From positions 1-21,179 of the forward strand of contig CAIYYW010000072.1 in NCBI GenBank assembly GCA_903930515.1: 21,179 nt of DNA, in the 5' to 3' direction. The DNA is from an uncultured delta proteobacterium. GTDB taxonomy: Bacteria; RBG-13-61-14; DRUE01. Under the pieces are notes generated by a model, which saw only the letters and a list, made by a program, of their open reading frames with translations, did not search any database and was not told where the DNA came from. How positions within the stretch are numbered: the stretch's first letter is position 1; each line of letters opens with the position of its first letter. The position numbers were made by a program, and so were the translations under genes. Shown in pieces: positions 7,812 through 15,874 of the stretch.

Positions 7812-9007
7812 CAGCCTTTAACCACCTCCGCGTAAAAATTCGCCACTTCCGGCCAACTATATTTTTTTACTTTTTCCCCATCTACCTTGAGTCCCTCTCG
7901 CAACACTTTTTTCACAGCCCTTGCGATCGCTTCCGGGCTGGATTCGCCGATCTCGAAAAAACCCGCCTGCTTCAGTTCCGAAGGGACCGAGCAATAAACC
8001 GTCCCGATCACGGGCTTGCCCGCGGCCAATCCTTCCAGAACCACCACCGGCATCCCCTCGCTCTCGCCGTAGCGGTCCGGGATAGATGGCACAACCACCG
8101 CGTCCGCCAGATGATAAAGCAAAACCGCGGTTTGATGCGGAACCGCGCCGAGGAATTTTACCTGATGGCTCAATCCCGAATTTCGCGCTTGCTGTTCCAG
8201 GCCGGGCAGGAGCAAGCCTTTGCCCGCGATCAGCAGCTTCAATTTCGGAAATTCCCGCAGGAGCAAACCGAGCGCTTCAATCAGGTTGCTTACCCCTTTC
8301 TTCTCCGTGAGCTTCCCGATGAACAAGAGCACCGGATGATCTTCCAGCGCGAGTTCTTTCCTCATTTTTCCCAGTTCGCCCTGATCGGGATGTTGAAATT
8401 TTTCCGGCTCAAACCCCATCGGCATTATAAACAGGTTCGCCCCGGCCCGGATCTTTTTGATACCGTCGGCCATTGTTTGGTTCACCGGGATCAATGCTTT
8501 GGACCATCCCGCGATCAGCCGGATCATAAATTTCCCGGCCGGCATCCGGGAGAGCTGGAAATAATCCGCGGCGTGGACCGTGGCAATATGAGGGATCCGG
8601 CGCGGCCGGCATAAAATCGAGAAGATCAGACCGCTCGGGATCAGCCAGTGGCTGTTGACCGCGTCAAATCCGCGCTTGCGTAAAATCCTAAGCCCGGCAA
8701 AAAATTCCGCGAGCAAAAACGAGATCAGGGCGGCCCAGGCGGATTTCCTCTGCCGGAGATGGTTCTGAAGGCCCTGGCCGTCGGCGAGGAATTCCCATTT
8801 TTCCGGCAGATACCGGAACCGGAAAATTTCCATCCCGTTCCAGACCTCGTGCCGGGCCGAACCGGGAAAGTGCGGAGCCAGAACCGTGACCTCAAAATAT
8901 TTCTGGAGATGGTCGGCCAGATCAAACACGAACGGGGCCGGGCCGGGGTCGTTCTCCCAGCGCGGGAAAGTGGTGGATACGATCAACAGCCGGGGCCTGA
9001 TTCCCAT
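7811..9007 (-). CDS. GT4 family glycosyltransferase
   Basis: A 398-residue GT-B enzyme of family GT4. Near the N-terminus STTFPRWENDPGPAPFV is a usual opening of this subgroup. HAADY (about 145-149) lies in the acceptor domain, and FIGKLTEKKGVSNLIEAL (about 229-246) opens the donor domain. GESEGMPVVVLEGLAAGKPVI carries an intact EX7E pair (E317 and E325). The frame allows a start at 9025, but ATG at 9007 is preferred because AGAGGA lies about 7 nt upstream of it. This is the first gene after the only sizeable gap in the operon, and a promoter-like pair lies just upstream. A role in glycan assembly is inferred from family and context. Confidence 0.9.
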   Translation of the reverse strand: MGIRPRLLIVSTTFPRWENDPGPAPFVFDLADHLQKYFEVTVLAPHFPGSARHEVWNGMEIFRFRYLPEKWEFLADGQGLQNHLRQRKSAWAALISFLLAEFFAGLRILRKRGFDAVNSHWLIPSGLIFSILCRPRRIPHIATVHAADYFQLSRMPAGKFMIRLIAGWSKALIPVNQTMADGIKKIRAGANLFIMPMGFEPEKFQHPDQGELGKMRKELALEDHPVLLFIGKLTEKKGVSNLIEALGLLLREFPKLKLLIAGKGLLLPGLEQQARNSGLSHQVKFLGAVPHQTAVLLYHLADAVVVPSIPDRYGESEGMPVVVLEGLAAGKPVIGTVYCSVPSELKQAGFFEIGESSPEAIARAVKKVLREGLKVDGEKVKKYSWPEVANFYAEVVKG

Positions 9008-9105
9008 TCTTTTTCCTCTTTCCATTCTACCCCAACTCGCAGATCAGGCCAAAGATCTGGAAAAGGAATTTTCGCTTTTGGTCACGCAAAGAGGCGGGCT
9101 GTAAT
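9008..9105. other. Only sizeable gap in the operon (98 nt)
   Basis: The gap separates the GT2 at 9106-10068 from the GT4 ending at 9007. It holds a promoter-like pair on the minus strand (see separate entry) and a weak 6-bp inverted repeat, CAGATC at 9040-9045 with GATCTG at 9054-9059. There is no T-tract, so it is not a convincing terminator. No minus-strand gene fits. Confidence 0.5.
9024..9052 (-). promoter_or_regulatory. Possible internal promoter
   Basis: On the minus strand, TTGGCC (9052-9047, 4 of 6 to TTGACA) is followed after exactly 17 nt by TAGAAT (9029-9024, 5 of 6 to TATAAT). A start about 7 nt on would give a very short leader that still contains the GGA before ATG 9007. It lies in the only gap of the operon, which adds weight. 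It could let the second half of the cluster, including engB, be expressed on its own. Confidence 0.35.
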
Positions 9106-10068
9106 TTATTTTTGGGACTGATCTTGTTCTCCGGCTTCCAGCTTCCGCACCCGGTAAACCAGCTCTTCCAGCATCTTGCGGTTGCCGGCGATCAAGTCCG
9201 CGAGCAGGCCGATCAACATGGTCTGGAACCCGATGGTCAGGAGCGCCGCGGCCAGGATCAATATCTGGATATGACCCTTGCCCCCGACGGTGAAGAAATA
9301 ATAAAGGAACCAGATTCCGATCCCGAAACCGCCGAGAAAAATCACGCTTCCGATGGCGAGAAAAATTCTCAGCGGCTCATACCGCGAAAAAGTTCTGAGC
9401 ATAGCTTCCAAACTCCTTGTTAAATATTGACCCGAATTCCGATAGAGCCGGCTGGTCCGGCCCGGCTGGGGGTTTACCGGAACCGATACCCAGGCGGTTT
9501 TGATTTGATTCCGGCCCGCCTCAATCAGGGTTTCCATGGTGTAAGAAAATTTCCCCAACACATTGAGCTTGAGGCCGGCCTCCCGGGAAAAGGCGCGGAA
9601 ACCGCTGGCCGCGTCCCTGACCTCCACCCCGGCCAGGATTCCCACGAAGGCGCTCCCGATTTTCTGGAGAAAAAGTTTGAAGGATGAATATCCGGGAATT
9701 TCCTTCAGCCTCCTCTCCCCGACCACCATCCCGGCCTGGGATTTTAGTATCGGCTCAATCAGGCGCGGGATCTCGGATCCCGGATATTGATGATCGCCGT
9801 CGGTGTTGACAATGATGTCCGCTCCCCTTTTCAGGCCGGCCTCCATCCCGATCCGGAAGGAATTGGCCAAACCGGTTTTCTTGCCGGTCTGAATAATTTG
9901 ATCGGCGCCGGCTTTGCCGGCAAATTCCGCGGTCCGGTCCTCGCTGCCGTCGTCAATCACGATCACTTCCACCCGGTCAATCCCGGGAATCCGGCGCGGT
10001 ATTTCCTGGATGGTCTGCGTGATGCTGTCCTGTTCGTTGTGGCAGGGGATCTGGACCACCAGTTTCAT
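9106..10068 (-). CDS. Polyprenyl-phosphate GT2 glycosyltransferase with two C-terminal membrane helices
   Basis: A 320-residue protein with a GT2 catalytic domain: QIPCHNE at 6-12, DDGS at 39-42, and TDGDHQY at 89-95 supplying the DxD metal site. Two long hydrophobic helices follow at about 235-260 and 267-293, then a charged helical tail that is probably cytoplasmic. This is the architecture of DPM1/GtrB-like enzymes that load a sugar onto polyprenyl phosphate. The frame extends to 10110, but the ATG at 10068 is chosen: it lies 2 nt after the epimerase stop, and MKLVVQIPCHNE is a normal N-terminus. The residues before it look non-homologous. It follows the epimerase directly, so the epimerised sugar may be its substrate (inference). 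It is the last gene before the 98-nt gap. Confidence 0.88.
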   Translation of the reverse strand: MKLVVQIPCHNEQDSITQTIQEIPRRIPGIDRVEVIVIDDGSEDRTAEFAGKAGADQIIQTGKKTGLANSFRIGMEAGLKRGADIIVNTDGDHQYPGSEIPRLIEPILKSQAGMVVGERRLKEIPGYSSFKLFLQKIGSAFVGILAGVEVRDAASGFRAFSREAGLKLNVLGKFSYTMETLIEAGRNQIKTAWVSVPVNPQPGRTSRLYRNSGQYLTRSLEAMLRTFSRYEPLRIFLAIGSVIFLGGFGIGIWFLYYFFTVGGKGHIQILILAAALLTIGFQTMLIGLLADLIAGNRKMLEELVYRVRKLEAGEQDQSQK

Positions 10069-10070
10069 TC

Positions 10071-11195
10071 TTATTTGACCAGCCCCTTTGATTTGAGTTC
10101 GCCCAGGCACTTGTCCGCCAAATCCAAAACTCCCTCTTCTTCTTTGGCCCAGTCCAAAAATTCCGGCAGGCCCTCTTCAAATTTTATTTTCGCCTCGAAG
10201 CCGATAATCTCTTTCGCGCGCCGCGGATCCGAGTAGCAATGCCTGATGTCTCCGACCCGGAAATTGCCGGTGATCATCGGCGCTTCCTTCCCGCCCAATC
10301 CCCTGCTCACGGCATTGACCACCTCCAGCACGCTCAAGGCCCGGCCGGATCCGACATTGAGCACGAGCTGGTCTTTGCCCTGCCACTTGAGCGCGGCCAG
10401 GTTCGCCCGCGCGATATCCTTGACATTGACAAAGTCGCGGGTCTGTTTGCCGTCCTCGAAAATGATCGGAGGCTTTTGGTTGAGCACGCGGCTGGCCGTG
10501 ATCGCGAGCAGGCCGGTGTAGGGATTGCTCAGGGCCTGGCGCGGCCCGTAAACATTGAAATACCGGAAGGCCACGGTCGGGATTTTATAAGCGGCGCCGA
10601 CGACCAGGAACAACTCCTCGGTGGTTTTTTTGGTGATCGCGTAAATGGATTCGCAGATGGTTCGCTTGTCCTCGTCCGTGGGCGCCGGGTTCAGGACCGA
10701 CCCGCAATTACCGCATTCCATTTCCCACCGCCTGGCGTTGAGCTGGGCCTCGCTCCGGGTCTTGGGCGCGACCGGCCCGCATTTCGGGCAGAGATACCGC
10801 CCTTCTCCGTAAATGGACATTGAACTCGCGGTCACCAGTTTCCGGATCCGGTCCCGATGTTCAACCACCGACTGGAGCAACACCGCGGAAGCGCCGTCAT
10901 TGTTCAGCACATAGCGGTCAACCTGGTACATTGACTGGCCCACCCCGACCAGGGCGGCCTCGTGAACCACCGCGTCCACCCGGCTCATTACGCTGTCCAC
11001 CAGCTTCTTGTCCCGGACATCTCCGTAAATAAATTCCGCCTTGCGGTTGAAATATTCCGGCGCGGTTTTCCCGCCCCCATGAACCTGGGGATCCAGGTTG
11101 TCAATCACCACCACCTGGCAGCCGCTCTCCACCAGCAGGTCCACGATATGCGACCCGATGAATCCGGCGCCCCCGGTGACCAACACTTTCTCCAT
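10071..11195 (-). CDS. NAD-dependent sugar epimerase (extended SDR) with zinc-ribbon insert; possibly dTDP-L-rhamnose 4-epimerase
   Basis: About 374 residues. The Rossmann motif TGGAGFIGSHI lies at 8-18 (numbered from the upstream ATG), Asp33 in VIDNLD suggests NAD binding, SSMSIYG at 125-131 holds the catalytic Ser, and Tyr186/Lys190 (YAITK) complete the triad. An insert of about 45 residues carries two Cys pairs, CPKC at 137-140 and CGNC at 162-165, forming a probable zinc ribbon. From memory, such inserts mark a subgroup annotated as dTDP-L-rhamnose 4-epimerase (WbiB-like), which makes dTDP-6-deoxy-L-talose. No rhamnose pathway genes lie in this window, so the substrate is uncertain. Two tandem ATGs are possible. 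AGGAGG is 2 nt before the first (11198) and 5 nt before the second (11195), so the second is preferred. It is 9 nt from the preceding gene. Confidence 0.88.
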   Translation of the reverse strand: MEKVLVTGGAGFIGSHIVDLLVESGCQVVVIDNLDPQVHGGGKTAPEYFNRKAEFIYGDVRDKKLVDSVMSRVDAVVHEAALVGVGQSMYQVDRYVLNNDGASAVLLQSVVEHRDRIRKLVTASSMSIYGEGRYLCPKCGPVAPKTRSEAQLNARRWEMECGNCGSVLNPAPTDEDKRTICESIYAITKKTTEELFLVVGAAYKIPTVAFRYFNVYGPRQALSNPYTGLLAITASRVLNQKPPIIFEDGKQTRDFVNVKDIARANLAALKWQGKDQLVLNVGSGRALSVLEVVNAVSRGLGGKEAPMITGNFRVGDIRHCYSDPRRAKEIIGFEAKIKFEEGLPEFLDWAKEEEGVLDLADKCLGELKSKGLVK

Positions 11196-11197
11196 CA

Positions 11198-11206
11198 TAT
11201 CCTCCT
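11198..11206 (-). promoter_or_regulatory. Strong ribosome binding site that decides the epimerase start
   Basis: AGGAGG occupies 11201-11206 on the minus strand and overlaps the TAG stop of the preceding GT4. It is followed by ATATGATG. Only the second ATG (11195) has normal spacing of 5 nt. The first (11198) is only 2 nt away. It is the best Shine-Dalgarno match in the operon and may raise epimerase output relative to the poorly led genes upstream. Confidence 0.6.
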
Positions 11207-12356
11207 AATCCTGACAAAATTTCTCTTTCAGCTTTGACAAAATCGCCATCCCGATGCTTTGCCAGGCGCATTTTTCCTGAAACAGCCGACGCCCGTTTTC
11301 AGCGATGCCCTTCCGGAGCGCGGGATTATTTTTCAGCAATAATATTTTTTCCGCCAAGGCCCTGCCGTCTCCCATCGGGCTGAGCAGGCAATGTCTGCCG
11401 TTTTCAAGCAGCTCCCTCGCGGCCGGGCTGTCTCCGGTGATCAGGGGCCGGGCCAGGGCCAGCGCCTCGTAAGCCTTGTACGGGATCACCCGGCCGGCTT
11501 TTTCCGTGACGCCGAAAATCCCCAGCAGCAGATCCGCGGCCGCGGCCTTTTGCACCAGGTCCTGATGCCTGAGCCATTCAATGAACCGGACATTGGCAAG
11601 CCCGAGCTGTTCCGCCCGCGCCTTGATCTCGGGATAGAGCTGGCCCTTGCCGATCAGGGTGAAGCGGACGCCGGAATCATCCCGCAGGATTTCCGCGGCC
11701 TGAAGGATCACTTCCAGGCCGTGGAGCGGGATGTAGGAGCTGTAATTAACCACTTCCAGAATCCCGTCATCTTCCGGGGCGGGGCGCGGATAAAAATTAT
11801 CCTGGTCCACCCCGAGCGGCACCGACAGGAACCGCTCCGGAGCGAGTCCGAACTCCCGGCAAAAATATTTGATATGCTCATCGGTGTCCAGCAAACACAG
11901 GTCCGAGCATTTCACGCTCCAGCGGTCAATCAGCCTTAAGATAAACGCCATCAAAGAGCCATCGGCATAAAGCCCGCGATCCTTGACCATTGTATCATAA
12001 AGCGAATAAAAGGCATCAAAAACGATCGGGCGGCGATGAAATATTTTGAGGATCCGCGCGAGGAACACATCCAATTGCCCGATGTATCCGACGATCATAA
12101 AATCAAACGGTTGGGCCTTGCGGTATTGTTTGAGCAGATGTAAATATGCCCGGAGCAGCGCGAGCAGGTTCGCGGACACCCCCCGCTTGACCGCTCCCAT
12201 CTTGTCCTGGAACCCGGGCCAGAGTTCGGCGTGACACTCTTCCACCTCGGCGCCGACTTCTCTGAGGCCGTTGATCAGGGCGAGGTTCCGGGCGTACTCC
12301 TCGCCCGCGGAGTAGGTTCCGAAGTAAAGTATTTTTATCCGTTTTTCTGAAGCCAT
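11205..12356 (-). CDS. GT4-like glycosyltransferase with an incomplete EX7E motif
   Basis: A 383-residue GT-B protein. The N-terminal domain opens with ILYFGTYSAGEEYARN. VPLGVD (about 199-204) and IGKGQLYP in the donor domain are GT4-like, and a C-terminal helix closes the fold. In the donor loop, GRVIPYKAYEALALARP, the second catalytic glutamate is present but the first position of EX7E is Arg. A Lys or Arg with the IPxKxYEALA form is common in some O-antigen GT4s, so activity is still likely. It overlaps the radical SAM gene by 22 nt. No strong ribosome binding site precedes it, pointing to coupled translation. Specificity is unknown. Confidence 0.85.
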   Translation of the reverse strand: MASEKRIKILYFGTYSAGEEYARNLALINGLREVGAEVEECHAELWPGFQDKMGAVKRGVSANLLALLRAYLHLLKQYRKAQPFDFMIVGYIGQLDVFLARILKIFHRRPIVFDAFYSLYDTMVKDRGLYADGSLMAFILRLIDRWSVKCSDLCLLDTDEHIKYFCREFGLAPERFLSVPLGVDQDNFYPRPAPEDDGILEVVNYSSYIPLHGLEVILQAAEILRDDSGVRFTLIGKGQLYPEIKARAEQLGLANVRFIEWLRHQDLVQKAAAADLLLGIFGVTEKAGRVIPYKAYEALALARPLITGDSPAARELLENGRHCLLSPMGDGRALAEKILLLKNNPALRKGIAENGRRLFQEKCAWQSIGMAILSKLKEKFCQD

Positions 12357-13702
12357 CTGCTCAACCGGAAACCGCTTTTGATTAGATCAATTATTCCCCG
12401 GGGCCGGAGCGCGGAGCGGATCAGATACCCGGGCCGGAAATAAAATTCCCGATATGCCTCTTTCATTATTTCCCGGAGCCGGTCCTCGGTCCAGTAGTCG
12501 GTGATCAGGAGCGGCCTGGTTTCTCCGTATTCTTCCGGGGCCGGCCCGCTCGCTTCTCGGTACCATCCTTTTTCCAGGGCCATTTGATAAAGCCTGCTTC
12601 CCGGGAACGGGCTCAGGCTCCCGAACTGAACATAGTCCAGGCCAAGCTCGATTGCGAATTGAACGGTCCGAATTTCTTCCTGGTATGTTTCAATGGGGAT
12701 GCCGAAGATGAAGTATCCCAGAACCTTGATCCCGGCTTTTTTGGTCAGCGAAACCGCCTGCCGGATCTGGGCCGCGCTCACTCCCTTGTTCAGCCAGTCC
12801 AAGCTCTTCTGATGCGCGCTCTCGATCCCGTAAGCGATGACCTCGCACCCGGCGCGCTTCATCCAGGAAAGCATTTCCGGGTTTTGAATATTTACCCTGC
12901 CCTCGCATTTCCAGTTTATTTTTACGCCGCGCTCCAGGATTAACCGGCATATTTTTATCACCCGCTCGGGGTTGAGCGTGAACAGGTCGTCGTAAAAAAT
13001 TATTTGCCGCACTCCCCATTTCCGGCTCAACTCCGCGATCTCATCCACAACCTTTTCCGGGCTTCGCGAACGGAACCGGGTCCCGCAAACCGACTGGTCG
13101 CAGAAGATACATTGATAGGGACAGCCCCGGCTGGAGATAATGGTCGCGATTTTTTTCCCGGGCAATAACGGGTGTCGGTATTTTTTCATCGGGAGCAAAT
13201 CCCAGGCCGGAAACGGGATCGAGTCCAGGTCGGAAACCGGGACCGGCTCGCAAGAGCGGTTTCGAGAAATCAACCCGGGGAGGTCGGGATTTTTTTCTCC
13301 GGCCAGAAGCAGTTTCACCAACTGCGGAAATTGTTCCTCGCCCTCTCCCCGGAATCCAAAATCCAGCTCCGGACATTCCTCAAAAATTTTTCCCTTAACC
13401 GCGCTCGGGTGCGGCCCGCCCAGGATCAGCCATTTCGCGTCCCGCCGAATTTTTTTCCCGAGCCGGTATGCGGATTTGGAGAGCGGGGTAGTGGAAGTGA
13501 TGCCGACGATTTCAGGTTGGAGGATGGAAACCGCTCGGGCCGCTCCGTCCAGGTCCAGGCCCAGCGCCGGCGCGTCAATGATCTTTACGCTGATCCCCGC
13601 GTTTCTCAAAGCCGAGGCCAGGTAGGCGATCCCCAGGGGCGGAACTTTCAGGGCCGGAGTTGCGCCCGGGATCGGAGGATTGATCAATACCACTTGGCTC
13701 AT
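12335..13702 (-). CDS. Cobalamin-binding-domain radical SAM protein (BchE/class B-like)
   Basis: A 455-residue protein with two parts. Residues 1-130 form a Rossmann-like domain of the B12-binding type (LINPP at 6-10, GITSTTPLS at 67-75, GGPHPS at 95-100). The usual DxHxxG lower-axial histidine is not evident, as in several families of this class. The radical SAM core follows with SSRGCPYQCIFC, whose Cys194, Cys198 and Cys201 bind the 4Fe-4S cluster. YDDLFTLN, the glycine- and glutamate-containing AYGIES segment and GIPIET are typical of the Elp3/MiaB-type core. Related enzymes do methylations, cyclisations and lipid or sugar modifications. Set within a glycan operon, modification of a sugar or lipid carrier is a fair inference, but the substrate is unknown. 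It starts 1 nt after the preceding stop. Confidence 0.88.
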   Translation of the reverse strand: MSQVVLINPPIPGATPALKVPPLGIAYLASALRNAGISVKIIDAPALGLDLDGAARAVSILQPEIVGITSTTPLSKSAYRLGKKIRRDAKWLILGGPHPSAVKGKIFEECPELDFGFRGEGEEQFPQLVKLLLAGEKNPDLPGLISRNRSCEPVPVSDLDSIPFPAWDLLPMKKYRHPLLPGKKIATIISSRGCPYQCIFCDQSVCGTRFRSRSPEKVVDEIAELSRKWGVRQIIFYDDLFTLNPERVIKICRLILERGVKINWKCEGRVNIQNPEMLSWMKRAGCEVIAYGIESAHQKSLDWLNKGVSAAQIRQAVSLTKKAGIKVLGYFIFGIPIETYQEEIRTVQFAIELGLDYVQFGSLSPFPGSRLYQMALEKGWYREASGPAPEEYGETRPLLITDYWTEDRLREIMKEAYREFYFRPGYLIRSALRPRGIIDLIKSGFRLSRWLQKNG

Positions 13703-13703
13703 T

Positions 13704-14717
13704 TCAGTCCAGCCTGGAAACCTCTTTTAAGGGGATATAACGATCCCGGATCAGACGCGAAACCGCCTGTTTGGCCGCGGTTGAATTCATCCATTTTTTC
13801 CGGATTTGCAACTGCCGGGGCAGGCTTAAAAAGGCGTCCCAAAAGGCCTTGAGCAACGCCAGGCCGCCGGAAAGAACAGGTAGAGCTGATGATTCCCGAT
13901 CCGTGCCGGGAAACGCCTGTAAGGCCTGATAAATCAACCGGATCAGGCTGGTTGCGGGGGAGATCAGGATCAGATACAGGGGATAGTAACGGAACAAAAT
14001 CCAGAGCCGGTTCCGCTCCACCTGGTAGAGTTTGAAGGTGCTGTACCCGCTCTTGATCGCGGTGGTTTTTGAATAGCGATGATAGACGATCGCCTTTGGC
14101 TCAAACCGAGATTCCCATCCGGAAAGATGGGCGCGGATTCCCAAATCGGTGTCTTCGCTGTAAATAAAAAAATCAGGGTCAAAGCCTTTAAGCTGGTCAA
14201 GCATTTTTTTCGAGAACATCCCGGCGCACCCGCTCGGGATCAGGGCGGTTTCCCGATCCAATCTCCGGGAATCCCGCTCCCCCCTATGCTTAGCCCGGCT
14301 CAAGCCGTCCAGCCAGAAGCCCACGCCGATCCCGTCCAGTTGTTCCCGGTCATAATGGCGGAGGATCCTGGGAACCACCATCCCCACCTTCCGGCCCGAC
14401 CGGGCGCGCTCCAGCGAATGTTTCAGCCAGAGCGGATCCGCCACCGCATCGTTATTAAGCAGGCATACCCAATCCCCCTGAGCGGCTTCAAATCCCTGGT
14501 TGTTGGCCGGGGAGAATCCGAGGTTGGACTGGTTTTCAATCATCCGGATCCGGCCTTTAAATTCCGCCGCCAGCTTTTCCCGCGAGCCGTCGCTTGATCC
14601 ATTATCAACCACGATCACTTCCAGATCCACCCCGCGCTGGTCAAGCGCGGATTTGATCGCCTCTCGGGTCAGGTCCCCGCCGTTCAGGTTCAGGATCACC
14701 ACACTTACTTCCGGCAT
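13704..14717 (-). CDS. GT2 glycosyltransferase, WbbL/rhamnosyltransferase-like
   Basis: 337 residues. VVILNLNG opens the GT-A fold at 6-13. VVDNGSSDGS is at 36-45, LNNDA at 87-91 takes the place of the DxD site, and GCAGMF at 163-168 with YSEDTDLGIRAHLSGW at 186-201 is the signature of the WbbL/RfbN-like group, which often transfers rhamnose or other deoxysugars. A hydrophobic stretch follows at about 250-275. The epimerase downstream could supply such a deoxysugar (inference). The frame is open far upstream (to 14912), but that extension lies inside the preceding GT4 in another frame. ATG at 14717 overlaps that gene's TGA by one base (TGATG) and is the natural start. Confidence 0.9.
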   Translation of the reverse strand: MPEVSVVILNLNGGDLTREAIKSALDQRGVDLEVIVVDNGSSDGSREKLAAEFKGRIRMIENQSNLGFSPANNQGFEAAQGDWVCLLNNDAVADPLWLKHSLERARSGRKVGMVVPRILRHYDREQLDGIGVGFWLDGLSRAKHRGERDSRRLDRETALIPSGCAGMFSKKMLDQLKGFDPDFFIYSEDTDLGIRAHLSGWESRFEPKAIVYHRYSKTTAIKSGYSTFKLYQVERNRLWILFRYYPLYLILISPATSLIRLIYQALQAFPGTDRESSALPVLSGGLALLKAFWDAFLSLPRQLQIRKKWMNSTAAKQAVSRLIRDRYIPLKEVSRLD

Positions 14718-15874
14718 CAACTCAACCCCTGATATATTTCCAGAATCTTGCGCGCAACTTTTTCCCAACTGAATTTTTCCAGCGCCCGCTCCCGTCCCTT
14801 CTTCCCCAACTCTTTGCCCCGCGCCGGATCCTCCAGAAGCCGCTCCATTGCGACGGCCAGGCCCAGGGCGTTTTTCTCGGAATCCAACCCAAGCCCCGCG
14901 TACTCGGCGCAATCCCCGGCCAGCTCCCGGTCCACCGGCCGGTCAAAACAAACCATCGGCAGGCCCATTGAGAGGTAATTGAGGATTTTTCCGTTCCCCT
15001 CGCTGCTCGCGATCTTGGGAGCGATTGCCAGGTCTCCGAGGGCGAGAAATTTTTCCGCCTGGAAATAATCCACCCGGCCGGTGAACCTGACGGTTTTTTC
15101 CAGACCCATTTTCGCGGCCCTTGCGGGATATTCTCCCAGGGGATATCCCATAATCAGGAATTGCGTTTTCCGTTTTCTTTCCATAAGGATTTGCGCGGAC
15201 CGGAGCAAGAGTTCCACGCCCTGGTAACGGTTGAGCAAGCCCAGATAGACCACCGTCGGCAGGTCCGGATCCAGCCCCATCTTTTGCTTCATCCCCGGCT
15301 CCGGCGGTATCGGGGCAAACCTCTCCGTGTCCACCCCGTCTCCGATCACCGCGGCTTTGCCCTTGGCCTCCATCCCAAGCTCGCTCATCAGCGAGGCGCA
15401 ATTGAGCAGGATCCGGTCGGAGCGGGAATTGATCCGGGATTCCAGGCCGCGGGTGAACGCGGAAATCGGCCAGGGCCGGAACAGGGGCTGATGCTCGCTC
15501 AGTTCGCGGGACAAGCTCCCCTGGTAGTCAAAGACCAGGGGCAGATTTTCTTTTTTAGCCAGCAGACCCAGGAAAGCTCCTTCGTGAAGATGGCAATGGA
15601 TCAGGTCCGGCGGATCCTTTTTTAGCTGAGACCGGAGCCTGAAGAACAGAGACCAATCCGCGAACGGCTTTCGCAGGCTCGGGCCGGCCTCCAGTTTTTG
15701 ATATTGACCGGCTCTCCTGATCTCCAGGCCCGGCAAGTCCTTGCCGGCCCGGTAGGTCAGGATGGTGATATTAACTCCCAGGCGAGAGAGCCAGCGGGCC
15801 TCTTCGTAAATCCGGATATGACAACCCCGGTCGGAAAAAAAGGGAGTGGGGGCCACCAACAAAACCCGCCTCAT
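14717..15874 (-). CDS. GT4 family glycosyltransferase
   Basis: A 385-residue GT-B enzyme. The opening LVAPTPFFSDRGCHIRIYEEARWL is typical of GT4 (SDRG loop at 14-17). CHLHEG at about 94-99, GDGVDTERFAP after the interdomain linker and YLGLLNRYQGVELLLRSA mark the two Rossmann domains. In the donor loop SSEGNGKILNYLSMGLPMV, the first Glu of the EX7E motif is present and the second position is Tyr. This variation occurs in some GT4 subgroups, so it is not taken as proof of inactivity. The start shares one base with the preceding stop (TAATG). A role in building a surface glycan is inferred. Confidence 0.9.
   Translation of the reverse strand: MRRVLLVAPTPFFSDRGCHIRIYEEARWLSRLGVNITILTYRAGKDLPGLEIRRAGQYQKLEAGPSLRKPFADWSLFFRLRSQLKKDPPDLIHCHLHEGAFLGLLAKKENLPLVFDYQGSLSRELSEHQPLFRPWPISAFTRGLESRINSRSDRILLNCASLMSELGMEAKGKAAVIGDGVDTERFAPIPPEPGMKQKMGLDPDLPTVVYLGLLNRYQGVELLLRSAQILMERKRKTQFLIMGYPLGEYPARAAKMGLEKTVRFTGRVDYFQAEKFLALGDLAIAPKIASSEGNGKILNYLSMGLPMVCFDRPVDRELAGDCAEYAGLGLDSEKNALGLAVAMERLLEDPARGKELGKKGRERALEKFSWEKVARKILEIYQGLS

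Noticed and set aside
9040-9059. Inverted repeat CAGATC / GATCTG as a terminator inside the operon.
   Set aside because: The stem is only 6 bp and no T-run follows on the minus strand, so termination is unlikely.
14718-14912. A 65-codon N-terminal extension of the WbbL-like GT2.
   Set aside because: It is Gly/Arg/Ala-rich sequence in a shifted frame inside the preceding GT4. The GT2 fold starts right after the ATG at 14717.
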